Assembly: GCF_014207565.1 (NCBI RefSeq)
Contig: NZ_JACHGJ010000004.1
Coordinates: forward strand, 248,001-312,000
Length of the DNA stretch: 64,000 bases
Source: Spirochaeta isovalerica
GTDB lineage: Bacteria > Spirochaetota > Spirochaetia > DSM-2461
Reading direction: 5' to 3'
This document shows positions 42,501-50,900 of this stretch, in pieces. The stretch's first letter is position 1; every line of letters begins with the position of its first letter. A model generated the notes under the pieces. It saw only the letters and a program-made list of their open reading frames with translations. It had not been told where the DNA came from and did no database searches. A program made the position numbers and the translations under genes.

Positions 42501-43664
42501 CGAGTACAATCCTTCATCCTGACCATGCCCAGACCAGCTGATACTTGCGGGATATGTATAGCCATCAATAGTTGTGTAGTGATAACGGACAAAATTCCCG
42601 TTACTGTCCCGTTTCTCCTTCAAATACCATGTATAAACCTGATTTCTATTATTACCGTTCCAGGCATCATCTGTTCCGTAAATGCTGACCGTTCCGACCT
42701 TATCGGTCACTTTCCACCAGTCCGCATCGTTTTCTCTGTAATGGAAAATCTCTTCAAAAGATCCTTCGTTCCGTTTCAGATATTTAGACACATCTCCTGC
42801 GCTCTCCTGAAGAACCAGAGCCGCGCCATTCAGCATATAGTCATCGTCCCCATCATAATCCGGAAGCCCGAAACGGGTATCGGTTGTAATGGAGGGAATT
42901 GAAATATCAAACCCCTTGCCCAGCCAGCTGTTAGCACTATTGACATTGTAACTGAGAGCTAGCTGAGGAGTCGCTTTGCCCCGGCCGGGAGTCAACCGGA
43001 AAGGTACGGAAAATGATCCGCCGCCAAAAGGTCCCGGTTCCAATCCCTTGATTTGTGGAACTACCGAACCGGGGTCGGCAGCTTTCAATTCCTTAATGCT
43101 CGTCGGATTAAAATTGATGGGAGAGGGAGACTCGGGCAGAGTCAGTGTTGATGTAATCATATCGGTAAAGTGATTGGTCAACGCTGTAATCGTACGGTTG
43201 TCCTTATCCACCGTATAATCGGGAAGCCCTTCCCAGCATTTCTCATCTTCATTATAAAACCAAATACCCAGATTGGATAACTCGGTTTCCGATGTACCGG
43301 CGCTTCGGGAATAGGGCAGTGAAACCTTAATGTTTTTCTCAAATGTAAAGGGATGAGGACTGAACCGGTAACCCGACGCTCCCTCTGTCACGTTTTCCAT
43401 ACCCTGATTAAGCGACCGGACACGATTAAGCTTTTCTATGGTCAGTTCAACCGGCTCTTTTACAGCACCGGCGGGGATTTCCAGAGACACTGAGCCGAAA
43501 CGGACAAGATGGTCTTTATCCGGTGTAATCGTGTAGGAAATTTCTTCCTTAACATCTCCGGAGGAATACACAGGCGGTTCCAATGCATAGACAAGAGGAT
43601 TGCTGGTCCATAAAAATGATACGAGGACAATGAATGCTGATAAACGTGTTGCAGAATCTTTCAT
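33510..43664 (-). CDS. Secreted SpvB/RHS polymorphic toxin with M23 peptidase tip
   Basis: A 3384-aa protein. It has a signal peptide (MKDSATRLSAFIVLVSFLWT, likely cut after NPLVYA) and a ZU5-like segment (about 40-160). An SpvB/TcaC-type domain starts near 180 (GGSFSVPFRLTPGRGKATPQ). FG-GAP repeats such as DINGDGLPDH occur near 550, 630, 1660, 1770, 1840 and 1990. RHS/YD repeats run from about 2240 to 3070, and the RHS-associated core ends at DPTG (3168-3171). The tip (3172-3384) has H3262, D3266, H3343 and H3345 in M23 geometry. The body should form the cocoon that encloses the tip, as known for TcB-TcC. Residues 3102-3111 are the element attachment site, so everything after it is supplied by element copy 2. 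Last gene of an envelope-protein operon. Confidence 0.9.
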   Translation of the reverse strand: MKDSATRLSAFIVLVSFLWTSNPLVYALEPPVYSSGDVKEEISYTITPDKDHLVRFGSVSLEIPAGAVKEPVELTIEKLNRVRSLNQGMENVTEGASGYRFSPHPFTFEKNIKVSLPYSRSAGTSETELSNLGIWFYNEDEKCWEGLPDYTVDKDNRTITALTNHFTDMITSTLTLPESPSPINFNPTSIKELKAADPGSVVPQIKGLEPGPFGGGSFSVPFRLTPGRGKATPQLALSYNVNSANSWLGKGFDISIPSITTDTRFGLPDYDGDDDYMLNGAALVLQESAGDVSKYLKRNEGSFEEIFHYRENDADWWKVTDKVGTVSIYGTDDAWNGNNRNQVYTWYLKEKRDSNGNFVRYHYTTIDGYTYPASISWSGHGQDEGLYSADFELEARQDRRIDNRGKYISKLSQRLKSLDLSYNGQVYRTYSFNYEYNIFGQTQMTSYSEGDGTGSVLYEYGFEYSSLPERSGGFEGFGDKTETWYTGTTRPMEKSSSASIGLDLYLGLSIDFWKFYFWGVERFPLVSFGLSGGYSHTFNWGNSTMADLDGNGLPDLVWQNGSSLHGITNRGDGFSGSADIGNFPGILNKGDQDSFNAGVSASAAGVGGGLTIQHSNSYSKSALSDINGDGFIDVVTKGLNNFSRFQGKGDFESIPWSEGMEQGPVRVVSDKERDDYEKAYYVEEPVKRWEAYKPGVINVTHKIYKADGSVSSDDGVRAVVQYPDDGTVTYNVESADPDSEPFTENHIVESGEFIYMLLDSGSDIKDNDEENSDPYCDDLFWSTEIEYEAIEIFQGNSRRQASFYFPEPLYVQPSSVLNSFYSKIAKEDENDPDRWALSDSAESDLKDLDYESKKKVILELTGMGSFIPPELTFDQFRRIYNAASEFQKSWMHILYPYDKKIDRFVLQKLDKGYEREIIIKIKSCLSQLVSLFDSGELVQMALPVFNGAPQFWDMDSAGLPKTGYSRFDIMDSILFNDIPAFPDETDLGKSYGLDNRIYLDRIVDESNEKYWDFFLYRDNQGHLSLQEIDSDLQSRELDFERNGLQISFTRNQVEHIYTLASAEYPDMVDSELFENAILPIVRDGEEPVLHFIESLSSSYYHDLADPFELDYLTKKGSYETMLGEYDQVLIDLSEAQDALDAALADANLTEEDIIPFQEAVDLLIEARDALETPLADALTAYEEAEEAYAIYADNYLFNGDSGNYLLSETVSIDDYVSLVLAMAEDFTNWDDSLYWGFADNDDLQYGFFLQNQDQIDGFLNSQTAFSADDFLPVDMEMLPEGYDGTYYLLKPKNELVAITEKIENMDSYRLFVEKFPYYIQDNDVYLATSGLSSSDENFLASFFDDLNILIPTSMKTEYYYRENALFPQETMTADEDLSTLPVNFGDGQSISLESGDKCTVFSYLSIEGNSSVLKQVATHVFNSSEDYRADEMNGEFGSYTESEVDVFFSQDYKYTESELPDDIEAYCTFDEKEEYLNGGFRNWTYGFWSGFYDWDPSLIGQEEYDFQPVTEDTAVPDAETDNVTPPPYLVAAALNINTEEPDELPVAEEGMDGDALTSYTWIGSVSNFQDSELVVNGSEVETLYSDYDFAPYMTKENIWHPMRKGGPVYYKTPVTGSSGGGGQTLQDIQASYSTSGGVNFSAASINQSMSFGVSRGYKSLMDMNGDRYPDLVTNDNDGEITYIAGTGSGFSGKTVIDDAWSHLNSFTNNTASFGISFGGGGSEEVVFSSNGKVKASIAKAQPGSGPTFGINGSITTSSQNIGLQDINGDGLPDHLKRNGSGDISAMMNLGDQFSLMNWNNAMENNLNHSNSGSLGGTLSFGASVVGLSAGLSGTVSYTDYQLMDINGDGLADQVKKVDDTDYFEVRFNYGDEFAPQTTKVYCPEWTYSDQDFINGLTADMETLASSGIGSMETDNEVTDAVKIDELIDGNRNNEINPFKVNDTLNSSAGIALNLGANVKISLSYLLLTFTIQPGVNGSVATTGTSVKMMDMNGDGAPEHIFKAPGDSALHLRVNRMDTVGLLKKINLPQGGTYTLGFDRSENSVPDPHSRWILTSLTRADGYENDPESLGVHSYTQLFSYESGEYDRDEREFLGFKYVTTTNEVDESCLINEYLNQTYESKGKIIRTSFTDSENNVLRETLYDYGSRFLSGNGSVFYYLLRETTRTYDEDSSDFMETVKEYGYDPKGNIESLKSSVAGADNTQNYYLEIDYCDKPGYIVGLPESLQTWTGLSEDSSRLLRKREAEYDNRGNMTALEQFYASGESVRTELGYDEFGNITKVIDPVGYTMEYIYDDVQNQYVQQILSYNENGGPVYDSSMEWDYCLGLDTASVEINGNRQEKKYDGFGRLVEIRTSYDTGMTPAVSYQYFTNSFPWRALSSNKVSFDPSNHETIETLVTIDGLGRISQTAKESEITREDGKKLRGWSKSGRVVYDWKGRSVLEGQTGFEECDYSLPLSEEDFPSATELDPKLNTEKYYDIQDRVIRAVLPDDSEIISSYSIAEYTLEGNGEEYSDGEVHMGIIQKDPLGNVTETWKNSRGMVTAIIKRDSSEQILTEASYHYNLLGELLESCDFEGNKVNFSYDLMGRQLSVESPDMGRQEFLYNEAGLLWRKNNSNLRRSGLWIEYEYDEFNRISRILYPESEDVIYSYGSDPSKNNIGRLSSVSNESGTTTYEYGEMGEVTSIERTIERMTPNSTDEIARMSYISDYLGRMESITYPDGEVLTYSYDRGGQITGAVGEKNGTEFPYINDIGYDEYGQRVYIEYGNGTETKYSYDEERRWLTSIRTGLKNSMINYQNMNYQFDLAGNIEMTENNTYNHTTRQEYSYDSLYQLTGAEGLYDYHKNGGITTLKSHYTQDFTYDKIGNMLSKVSNETTSPSVGVSPLDYNSLYSYYSDAPHRVEQIGNMYYRYDLNGNTIEERLGGHREVSQNDPADYTYRDGVTMADKAFAWQRDEGGSGDDVYSRQYVWDEENRLKGTTDPSHWTQYSYDHEGERTVKYSDLGETMYFNSMWSVADTWASEGLRQSKNIYVGETRIATKLNFKDSADTGYESLNTYYYHSDHLGSSSVITDPDGQVYEHLEYTPYGEMWIEDQSVEDLDKIPYRFTGKEWDEETRLYYMSARYQNPMTSRWISVDPAGPALVNPNQKGFSIIQSMNWYSYTSNNPVNYIDPTGMSELTDDLQNQITEAQAQFRDIFMGPDYDSPESGEKLGVLKDQILDLMGQYNQAVIDEGNLDITDYITNGVQTGGFGDNQGLTGDYQTTAHPGIDGVGGSAKTPFYTQMTNADEGRSNTMTLSIIGTNLNMQISHGDKGSWSRISGGLYKPGQAIMPFPMKNNNDVSSTAPHFHFQIANGTNFVNPYTMRASDTVFKFTNNGGSSWRNFRTDF
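34333..34359. other. Attachment site inside the main RHS gene
   Basis: 27-bp boundary sequence encoding TGKEWDEE at residues 3104-3111. To the right the DNA is the native RHS core (encoding WIEDQSVEDLDKIPYR before the site) and differs from the element leader from 34360 on. To the left it is element tip A. The reading frame is preserved across the junction. Confidence 0.85.
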
Positions 43665-43682
43665 GGAAGCGGCTCCTGATTG

Positions 43683-44339
43683 TTATTGTTTTTCAAATTC
43701 GATTTTGACGGGGACGGAGGGAAAGTTTTCCAGAGGAGAGACGACAGCCAGATATCCGAATCCTCCGCCTGTATGTGCCTCTTCTGAAGAATCTTCAAAT
43801 GAGTAAACTTCCTCTCCGTTGATTATAATTCTGTATTCACCTGTATCGATGGCCTCAACAGAGAGGATATTATTCAGGCTGTATCCATAGGAAAGGGAAT
43901 CGGAATCGGTCCACTCTTTGATATAGGAAAAAGTCCCCTGTTCAATCAGTCCGACACAAAATTCTCCGACTGTATTGATAAAAACGGCAAGGGCGGAAAA
44001 GTCAGCAGTTCCGCTATTCCTCTGGGCGAAAAACACACCATATCCCCCCAGTGAATGACCCGAATTTTTCGTCAGCCTTACAGCAAAATCGGAGAATACC
44101 GGAACTGGTATCTCCTCTTCTATCCAGTAAGTTGTTCCATTACCGGCACCGAACTCAAAAACGTTAGTGGAGAAAAGCCGAACCGAATCATTTAATTCGA
44201 AAAGAGTGTTCTCTTCTACAAACTCCGGAAGCTCAGGTTCAGGCGGTTCATATGTCGAATTACCCGTTGGAGAGGGGCAGGCGGTGAAAAATGACACTGT
44301 TACAGTCAGGATAAGAAATGGTAGTATCCGCTTCATCAC
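43683..44339 (-). CDS. Lipoprotein with concanavalin-like fold, RHS operon
   Basis: A 218-aa lipoprotein (lipobox FTAC at 17-20). The mature part, with segments such as FAVRLTKNSGHSLGGYGVFF and EAIDTGEYRIIINGEEVYSF, resembles jelly-roll LamG/DUF1080-type domains that bind glycans or proteins. Its stop is 18 bases before the RHS start and its own start overlaps the preceding stop in an ATGA. A role in holding or presenting the RHS toxin at the surface is an inference from the operon. Confidence 0.65.
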   Translation of the reverse strand: MMKRILPFLILTVTVSFFTACPSPTGNSTYEPPEPELPEFVEENTLFELNDSVRLFSTNVFEFGAGNGTTYWIEEEIPVPVFSDFAVRLTKNSGHSLGGYGVFFAQRNSGTADFSALAVFINTVGEFCVGLIEQGTFSYIKEWTDSDSLSYGYSLNNILSVEAIDTGEYRIIINGEEVYSFEDSSEEAHTGGGFGYLAVVSPLENFPSVPVKIEFEKQ

Positions 44340-45112
44340 AACTCCTGTTCCGCAGTAAAGTCAAGATCGTATTGAATAATCTTCCCTCCCCCGCTGCTGC
44401 CGGTCAGAATGTTGGCGCCGTATGGGTAGATGCAAAAATTAAAAATCTTGCTTTCCATGGTTGTATTGACGATGGTGATTTCCGATTCGCTATCCAGTCC
44501 CTGAGGCGTCTCGGGCTGGCAATAATATTCAAGCTCCTGGGATCCGGTACCCGTGTACAGAACCTGAAAGGTGAAGCTTCTCCTGGGCCCGACTTCCACA
44601 GAATACCAATCGCGGTCTTCAAGAATATGCTGCTTGGTGTTATCTGCGTAATATTGAACATTGGCCGAAAGATCGTAGAGAAAGGGCGTGGCGTTCTCTT
44701 CCCTGTCATTGGATTCAAATTCATCTTCCATTGTCATGCTGGCGACCCCGAGAACGGGAAGAGAAGGTCCGAAGGCTTCCTCGCCTCTCATTTTGACCAG
44801 AGTATAGAGATAGCGGCCCTGCTCAGAAACATCGGAATCAAAGAATTCAAGTGAAGTTCCCTGGTAAATTTTCTCATAAGTTCCGATATTGTCGTCTGCT
44901 CTATAAAGTACGTACTCATCGGCTCCGGGATCCTCTTCCCAACTGATTTTTATTTCCAGTTCTTCAGTAAAGGATTGAACCCACGGCTTTTGAACTTCCG
45001 GATCATCTATAGTCCGGCTCATATCTTCAAAAAGACTGGCAGAACATCCGGCAAGCAAAAACAAAAGGGGCATCAGTCTACTTTTCATCATTTTTCTCCT
45101 TGAAGTGAACAA
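44336..45112 (-). CDS. Lipoprotein with fibronectin III and PPC-like domains, RHS operon
   Basis: A 258-aa lipoprotein (LLAGCSAS lipobox region). Residues 40-125 look like a fibronectin type III domain (ELEIKISWEEDPGADEYVLY). Residues about 135-250 look like a bacterial pre-peptidase C-terminal domain (DEFESNDREENATPFLYDLS, then DWYSVEVGPRRSFTFQVLY). These are extracellular adhesion or folding modules. The start at 45112 lies within a 35-base overlap with the preceding gene; ATGs at 45094 and 45088 give nearly the same leader. Confidence 0.68.
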   Translation of the reverse strand: MFTSRRKMMKSRLMPLLFLLAGCSASLFEDMSRTIDDPEVQKPWVQSFTEELEIKISWEEDPGADEYVLYRADDNIGTYEKIYQGTSLEFFDSDVSEQGRYLYTLVKMRGEEAFGPSLPVLGVASMTMEDEFESNDREENATPFLYDLSANVQYYADNTKQHILEDRDWYSVEVGPRRSFTFQVLYTGTGSQELEYYCQPETPQGLDSESEITIVNTTMESKIFNFCIYPYGANILTGSSGGGKIIQYDLDFTAEQEL

Positions 45113-46103
45113 CTTTGTAAGAAATGGAAATTGAGGGTTTATAGCTGATCAGAAGATCATCATAAAAAGCGAAATCTAAAGCGTTGATAAGTCCGATGCT
45201 CAAATTACCGGCAACAGGATTGTAACCGTATGTGAAAAAAGCACTGAGAACAAAGGCTCCCGATGTACTGGTATATTCATCTCCGTACTTTCTGCTCTGT
45301 ACCAGATAATCAATCTGATACCCGGGAGCGACTCCAAGCCGTAAACTGTGATGGGCATTCAGATCCAGAGAAAGATCCAATGGGATGGAAATCATAAATG
45401 AGTGGCTGAAAAAGTTTTCCACAGTCGATTGATTTCCCGCCAGTCCGTAGTCCAGCGATAAACCGAAGCGGGGATACATCTCATGACCGTTAAAACAGAA
45501 ACGCGGCTCTGAAAGAGCCACAAATCCGCTCATTCCAAAATGAAAATATCCCATCATGATCTCATTCCAGGGTTCGAAAAAGATTCCCCGGTAACCGGGA
45601 TTGATAGAGAGCTCTATATAACCGGGGGATTTGTCCTTAATCCGCCGCTTTTCTATGGCGAAGCGGTCATAGAGGTAGCCAACCAGCTTCCGTCCAGCTT
45701 CATCCATTAATAGAGAGGAGAGACCGGCATCGGATTTACTGTAGATAACAGCAATGACGCTATCCGATTCCCGCTCATAGAGGGAAAGCCGGACTTCATG
45801 CCAATCCTGCCGGAGTGTCAGAGTCCCGTAAAGTAAATAATCATAAGACTCTCTCATGGCCAAAGAACCGGCATCGATAAGGGAGGCAATAACCTTCCCG
45901 GAATCTATTTTGCGTAATTGAATATTATTGAGAGCATCATATATGCCGACAGCTTCTTTGAGTTCTTTAGAAAAATCTCTATCATCTGAATCCAGACCGG
46001 TATGATTATCAATTTTCAGGTCAGAACAAAAAACCTGGAGAGCGTTCAGATTTACTCCGGAAACCAATAATAATATTAGAAAAAACACTCTGCATTTTTG
46101 CAT
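45078..46103 (-). CDS. Predicted outer-membrane beta-barrel protein, RHS operon
   Basis: A 341-aa protein with a signal peptide (MQKCRVFFLILLLVSGVNLN). Residues 30-160 resemble a periplasmic TolB-N-like domain that acts on TPR or other envelope partners. Residues about 165-335 have alternating aromatic beta strands (YIELSINPGYRGIFFEPWNE, then HSLRLGVAPGYQIDYLVQSR), typical of an outer-membrane barrel. It directly follows the TPR gene. I infer a scaffold or conduit for exporting the RHS protein across the outer membrane; nothing in the sequence proves this. Confidence 0.62.
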   Translation of the reverse strand: MQKCRVFFLILLLVSGVNLNALQVFCSDLKIDNHTGLDSDDRDFSKELKEAVGIYDALNNIQLRKIDSGKVIASLIDAGSLAMRESYDYLLYGTLTLRQDWHEVRLSLYERESDSVIAVIYSKSDAGLSSLLMDEAGRKLVGYLYDRFAIEKRRIKDKSPGYIELSINPGYRGIFFEPWNEIMMGYFHFGMSGFVALSEPRFCFNGHEMYPRFGLSLDYGLAGNQSTVENFFSHSFMISIPLDLSLDLNAHHSLRLGVAPGYQIDYLVQSRKYGDEYTSTSGAFVLSAFFTYGYNPVAGNLSIGLINALDFAFYDDLLISYKPSISISYKVVHFKEKNDEK

Positions 46104-47348
46104 TTAAACACCGCCTCCAGCCGATTTCATGGCTGTCAGTTCCTCATCGTAGGGAGAATCGGGATACCGTTCTTCAAAAAGACGGAGTTTCTCCTCAAAA
46201 AGCTTCTCTTTCCCACGACTGAGCAGAGAGCTGAGATAGAAATAGAACACATCCGCATCTCCGCCTCTTTCTTCAACGGATCGATAGAAATCCTCAACTT
46301 GACGGTACTGTCCTGTCTCAACAGACAAGCGCGCCATTTTTCCATAGAGGCTTTTTATTTCTCTATCTTCTTCAACACTGAACCCGTCATATTCCCTCAG
46401 AGCGGCTTGCCATTGAGACAAAGCTCCTCCGGACTCTCCCTTTAAATAGAGAAGATCTCCCAGAGATGTGGCTATATGGGGGTCGTAATTCAGTTGAAGA
46501 GATTTTTCAAAGGCTTGTTGAGACAAAGTGAAAGCTTGATTCTTCCAATAGATTTCACCGGCCAGGTTGAGGGAGACCACAGATTCTCCATCGAGAGAAA
46601 GAGAGGCCTCAATAGCTTCGACAGCATTACCCACTTGATCGCTGTCCAAATAAGAACGGGCAAGACTGTTGAAATAGAAGGGATTTTCAGGCTTAAGCCG
46701 GGTGAGTCTATTATAAAGGTATACAGCTTTACTGTAATCACCCTCTTTAAGACTTATCCTGGCCAGTAGAGTGTAGGCTTCTTCATTAAAAGGCTCCTGT
46801 TCCACAAGCTCTTCGAGATAGCTACTCGATGAAACAAGATCTCCTTCTTCGAAAAAGATTTCCCCCAGAGTCATTAATGCTCTGCCGTCATCGGGATGTT
46901 CTTCCAGACGGACAATAGCCCACTCTTTTTCTCCCTTTAGGAAATTTTCTTCTGGAGGAACAACCGGTTCTGATTGAATATTTGAAGTCAAAGAACTGAT
47001 TTTTTCTTCCAACACATCAAGTGTTACAACCCGTCGCTCCAATGATAATACTTTCCCGACAGCTCTATCATGAAGCGTTTGATTTTCGTCACGAAAACGT
47101 CCGATAGATACATTCAATGCCTCTAAGTCAGTCAGAAGAGCCTTGTTCTCTCCCTGGATTGTTGAAAGCTCCTCCCGAATCTGGGAATTCTCATCAATCT
47201 GTTGCAAGACTAGACCTGTTAATGTCATCAATTCCTGTTCAACTTTGCTATATTTTCTTTCAATAAAGGAAAAAAGAAGCAAAAGGATTAATAAACAAAA
47301 AAAGATTCCGAAATATATAAACCATTTTTCTCTTACATAGAGTTTCAT
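46104..47348 (-). CDS. Membrane-anchored TPR protein, first gene of RHS operon
   Basis: A 414-aa protein. One N-terminal membrane helix (FGIFFCLLILLLLFSFIERK), a coiled coil (about 35-115), then TPR repeats from about 145 to 410 (EEAYTLLARISLKEGDYSKA and NPFYFNSLARSYLDSDQVGN are typical units). It is anchored in the inner membrane with the repeats probably in the periplasm. It starts the operon that ends with RHS and immunity A. TPR proteins of this form often serve as assembly factors for exported proteins. Confidence 0.7.
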   Translation of the reverse strand: MKLYVREKWFIYFGIFFCLLILLLLFSFIERKYSKVEQELMTLTGLVLQQIDENSQIREELSTIQGENKALLTDLEALNVSIGRFRDENQTLHDRAVGKVLSLERRVVTLDVLEEKISSLTSNIQSEPVVPPEENFLKGEKEWAIVRLEEHPDDGRALMTLGEIFFEEGDLVSSSSYLEELVEQEPFNEEAYTLLARISLKEGDYSKAVYLYNRLTRLKPENPFYFNSLARSYLDSDQVGNAVEAIEASLSLDGESVVSLNLAGEIYWKNQAFTLSQQAFEKSLQLNYDPHIATSLGDLLYLKGESGGALSQWQAALREYDGFSVEEDREIKSLYGKMARLSVETGQYRQVEDFYRSVEERGGDADVFYFYLSSLLSRGKEKLFEEKLRLFEERYPDSPYDEELTAMKSAGGGV

Positions 47349-47963
47349 ACAAAAGAATAATACAAATGAAATGTTTCAATTACTCAAACCTATAAACAAT
47401 TTTTAAATATTTAATATTTTTCAATCAAATATTCGACCATATGAAAGTAATAAATCAAAAATGAAACAAAAAAAACACATTGAAACATTATTATGATATA
47501 TGATTTTCATTTTTACAACACTTATTATAAGAAATATTTTTACGAATAGCATTAATCCGGAATCAGTATAAGAAATCCCACATATTTCAGCCGCGGTTCA
47601 CGTTTGTTGAGTACCATACATGGGTATTACAGGAGAAAGATCTTTATTGCTTCAAAAAAACGGAAATTTGTTTATTATTTTAAGATTTCCAGTAAAAAAC
47701 AAACTTCAAATACCAGAACTTCAGACATTCATCCCTTTCATACCTCCAACATAGCCACCCCTAATAAATGACACATGTCACATTTGTTAATCAAAATTTT
47801 ATATTTCTAGAGCGCCCAGAATTGGGTTAGAATCATTATTTTCCGGTAATACCAAAAAAACTCTTTGATTTTTTAAACAGTTTCGATACAATTCCTCTGA
47901 TACTTACGGGTTTCGAAGCCAACAGCCCGGTGCCCGGATAGAAAAAAGTGTAAAGAGGATTTC
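47349..47963. promoter_or_regulatory. Divergent control region between RHS operon and activase gene
   Basis: 615 bases without a gene. The minus-strand promoter candidate for the RHS operon is TTGTAA (47518-47513), 17 bases, CATAAT (47495-47490), about 140 bases before the TPR start. A symmetric element TGACACATGTCA at 47769-47780, flanked by AAA and CATTT, resembles a CRP/FNR-type site and may control the activase gene. Much of the first 300 bases is AT-rich. No RNA gene was recognised. Confidence 0.5.
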
Positions 47964-50900
47964 GTGCACAGTTTAGGTATAAACATAGGTTCATCGAGCC
48001 TGAAATCGGTACTCCTGAAAAACGGAGAAATTATCTGGACTTCGGTTATTCCCCATGACGGGAATTTTACCGATGCCGTGAACAGAACTCTCGGTAGTCG
48101 GGAGATTCCGGCAAACTGTCCGACTCTCGTTACGGGAACGGAAGGTCGTTATCTTTTCAGTCTCAATAATGTTATTGAACCGCTCTGTATAGAGAAATCC
48201 CTAGAGGCACTCCGGGAAAAAGTCGACGCCATCGTCACAATGGGCGGCGAAGACCTCATTGTCTACACCATCAGCGATGAAGGAAAAATCGTAAACAACT
48301 TCTCTGGCTCCAAATGCGCGTCCGGTACGGGAGAGTTTTTCAAGCAGCAGCTGGGAAGAATGAATATGACTCTCAGCGATGTAAACGGCGTCAGCGATGA
48401 CAGCCAGGTCGTTACCCTGTCCTCCCGCTGTTCCGTTTTCATGAAGAGCGATTGTACTCACAGGCTCAATAAGAAAGAATCGACACCCGACGATATCGTC
48501 GTGTCGCTCAGCAACGTCATGGCCGTGAAGGTTATCGACTTCCTGAAAAAAGCGGGAATCCGGACCGGAAGGGTTATGCTGACCGGAGGGGTGACCCTCA
48601 ACCGGCACATCATACGCTTTATGAGAGAACAGGCGCCCGATATCGATTTCATCATCCCCGAAACTGCTTCTTATTTCGAAGCGTACGGCGCGGCTCTCCT
48701 CGCAGCGGAAACAGGAACACCCTACCCGGGAACCGACCGGCTTATGAAACCCGGTCAGGTCAAGTTCTCGAATCTGGACGACCTGAAATCGGCCATGGAC
48801 AAAGTTTCCTATTTTTCCGCTGAAGAAACGAAACTGGTAGAAAGCAAGGAATATATCCTCGGTGTGGACGGCGGTTCGACGACGACCAAAGCCTGTCTGA
48901 TCGACAGGGAAACCAATCAGATCGCCGCCAGCCATTACGGTCGGACCCACGGCGACCCGATCAAAGCCCTGAAAAACTGTATTGTAGAAATCAAGAAAAA
49001 GATTAAGGAAGATATAGGTGACGGGAAGATAAAAATCACCCTGGCCGCAACAACCGGTTCATCGCGAGAAATTCTCGGTGTTTTCCTGGAAACAGGCGGC
49101 GTTTACAATGAAATTATCGCCCACGCCTACGGAACCACATTCTTCTCGGAAGATGTCGACACCATATTCGAGATCGGCGGACAGGATGCCAAATATGTTC
49201 TGCTGAAAAACAAGGTGCCCATAGACTACGCCATGAACGAAGCCTGTTCCGCCGGAACGGGATCATTCCTGGAGGAATCAGCCCATGGAGACCTCAATAT
49301 CGGTTCAGCCGCAGAGATCGGCGATATTGCCCTTCTGGCAGACAATCCTTTGAAATTCGGCGAGCACTGTTCCGCCTTTATCAATTCCGATATCCGAAAG
49401 GCCATCCAGCAGGGCGCGACCCGGGAAAACATCACGGCGGGAATCGTCACCTCCATTGTTGCCAATTATCTGAACAGGGTCGTAGGCAATAGAACCATCG
49501 GAAACAAGATCTTTCTTCAGGGAGGAGTGGCTAAAAACAAAGCCGTACCTCTGGCATTCGCCATGTTTCTGGACAAGGAGATTCTCGTTCCGCCCAGCCC
49601 CGAACTGATGGGCTGCTTCGGCGTGGGAATCCTGGCGGCTCAGAAAAATTCCGATGGTTTCCTCGATAAGGGAGATTTTGATCTCGATGCGATTCTGGAA
49701 ACGGAAATCACTTACGATAGAGTTTTCACCTGTAAATCCTGCGACAACTTCTGCCCCATCCAGGTGCTTAACGTCAACGGACACAAATATATGTTCGGCG
49801 GACGTTGTAACAAATATGCCAACAGCCGCCGGAAAGTCGATGAATCCGTAAAGGTTATCGATTATGTGGAGCAGAGGAATCAGCTGCTTTTCCACGATTG
49901 CGCAGCCGACCAGGAGAACATGACGGTTAAAAGAGATTTTACCGTCGGTATTCCCAGAGCTTTTTCCGTACACACCATGTACCCGCTCTACTCATGGTTC
50001 TTCCATCAGCTGGGAATAAAAACGGTTCTCTCCACGGATATCGCCCACGACGGCGTGGCCCGGGTGGAAAGTTCCTACTGTTTCCCGGCGGAAATAGCCC
50101 ACGGTGCGGTTCAGGATATACTGGACAAGGGTTGCGACTACGTTCTGGTTCCCCATTACCGGGATATGGAAAGTCTGGAGAAAGATGTTCATGCCAACTT
50201 CTGCCCCATAACCCAGAGTCTCCCCTACTACATCAAAAAAGCTTTCCCCGAAGTGCCCGAGGAGAAGTTCCTTCCCCTCATTGTTACATTCAAATTCGGA
50301 GAAGAGAAAGCTCTCGAATACTTCATCCAGATGGGCGCCCAGCTCGGTATCGGTGAAAGCGAAGTAAAAAAAGCATTCCGTTTCGCTTTGGATAAACAGA
50401 AGGATTATTTCAGACAGGCTTACGAACTGGGCCAGAGGGCCCTTGATGAGGCACAGCAGCAGGACAGAGCAGTCATCGCTCTTCTCGGCCGCCCCTACAA
50501 TGCTCTTACAGCCGAAGCCAATATGGGAATTCCCAGAAAATTTTCCACGAGAGGATATTCCATCATCCCCTTTGACATCATACCGGTAAGCGATGAAGAT
50601 ATTTTCTCCAATATGTATTGGTATTACGGCCAGCTCGATATGAAAGTGGCTGTGAAGCTCAAGGATATGGACAATGTCTTCATTACCTATATCACCAACT
50701 TCTCCTGCGCCCCCGATTCGTTCATTCTCCACTACATCAAGTGGCTTATGGGAACGAAACCCTTTCTGATTCTGGAACTGGACTCCCACTCCGCCGATGC
50801 CGGTGTCGATACCCGGGTAGAAGCTTTTCTCGATATCATCGAAGGTTACCGCTCCAAGCTGAGCGAAAAGGAAGGGGACCGGTACGACAACGGACTGCGA

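Noticed and set aside
33510..43664. Type VI secretion or diversity-generating retroelement as source of tip variation
   Set aside because: No VgrG, PAAR, reverse transcriptase or template repeat is present; the variation lies at a recombinase boundary.
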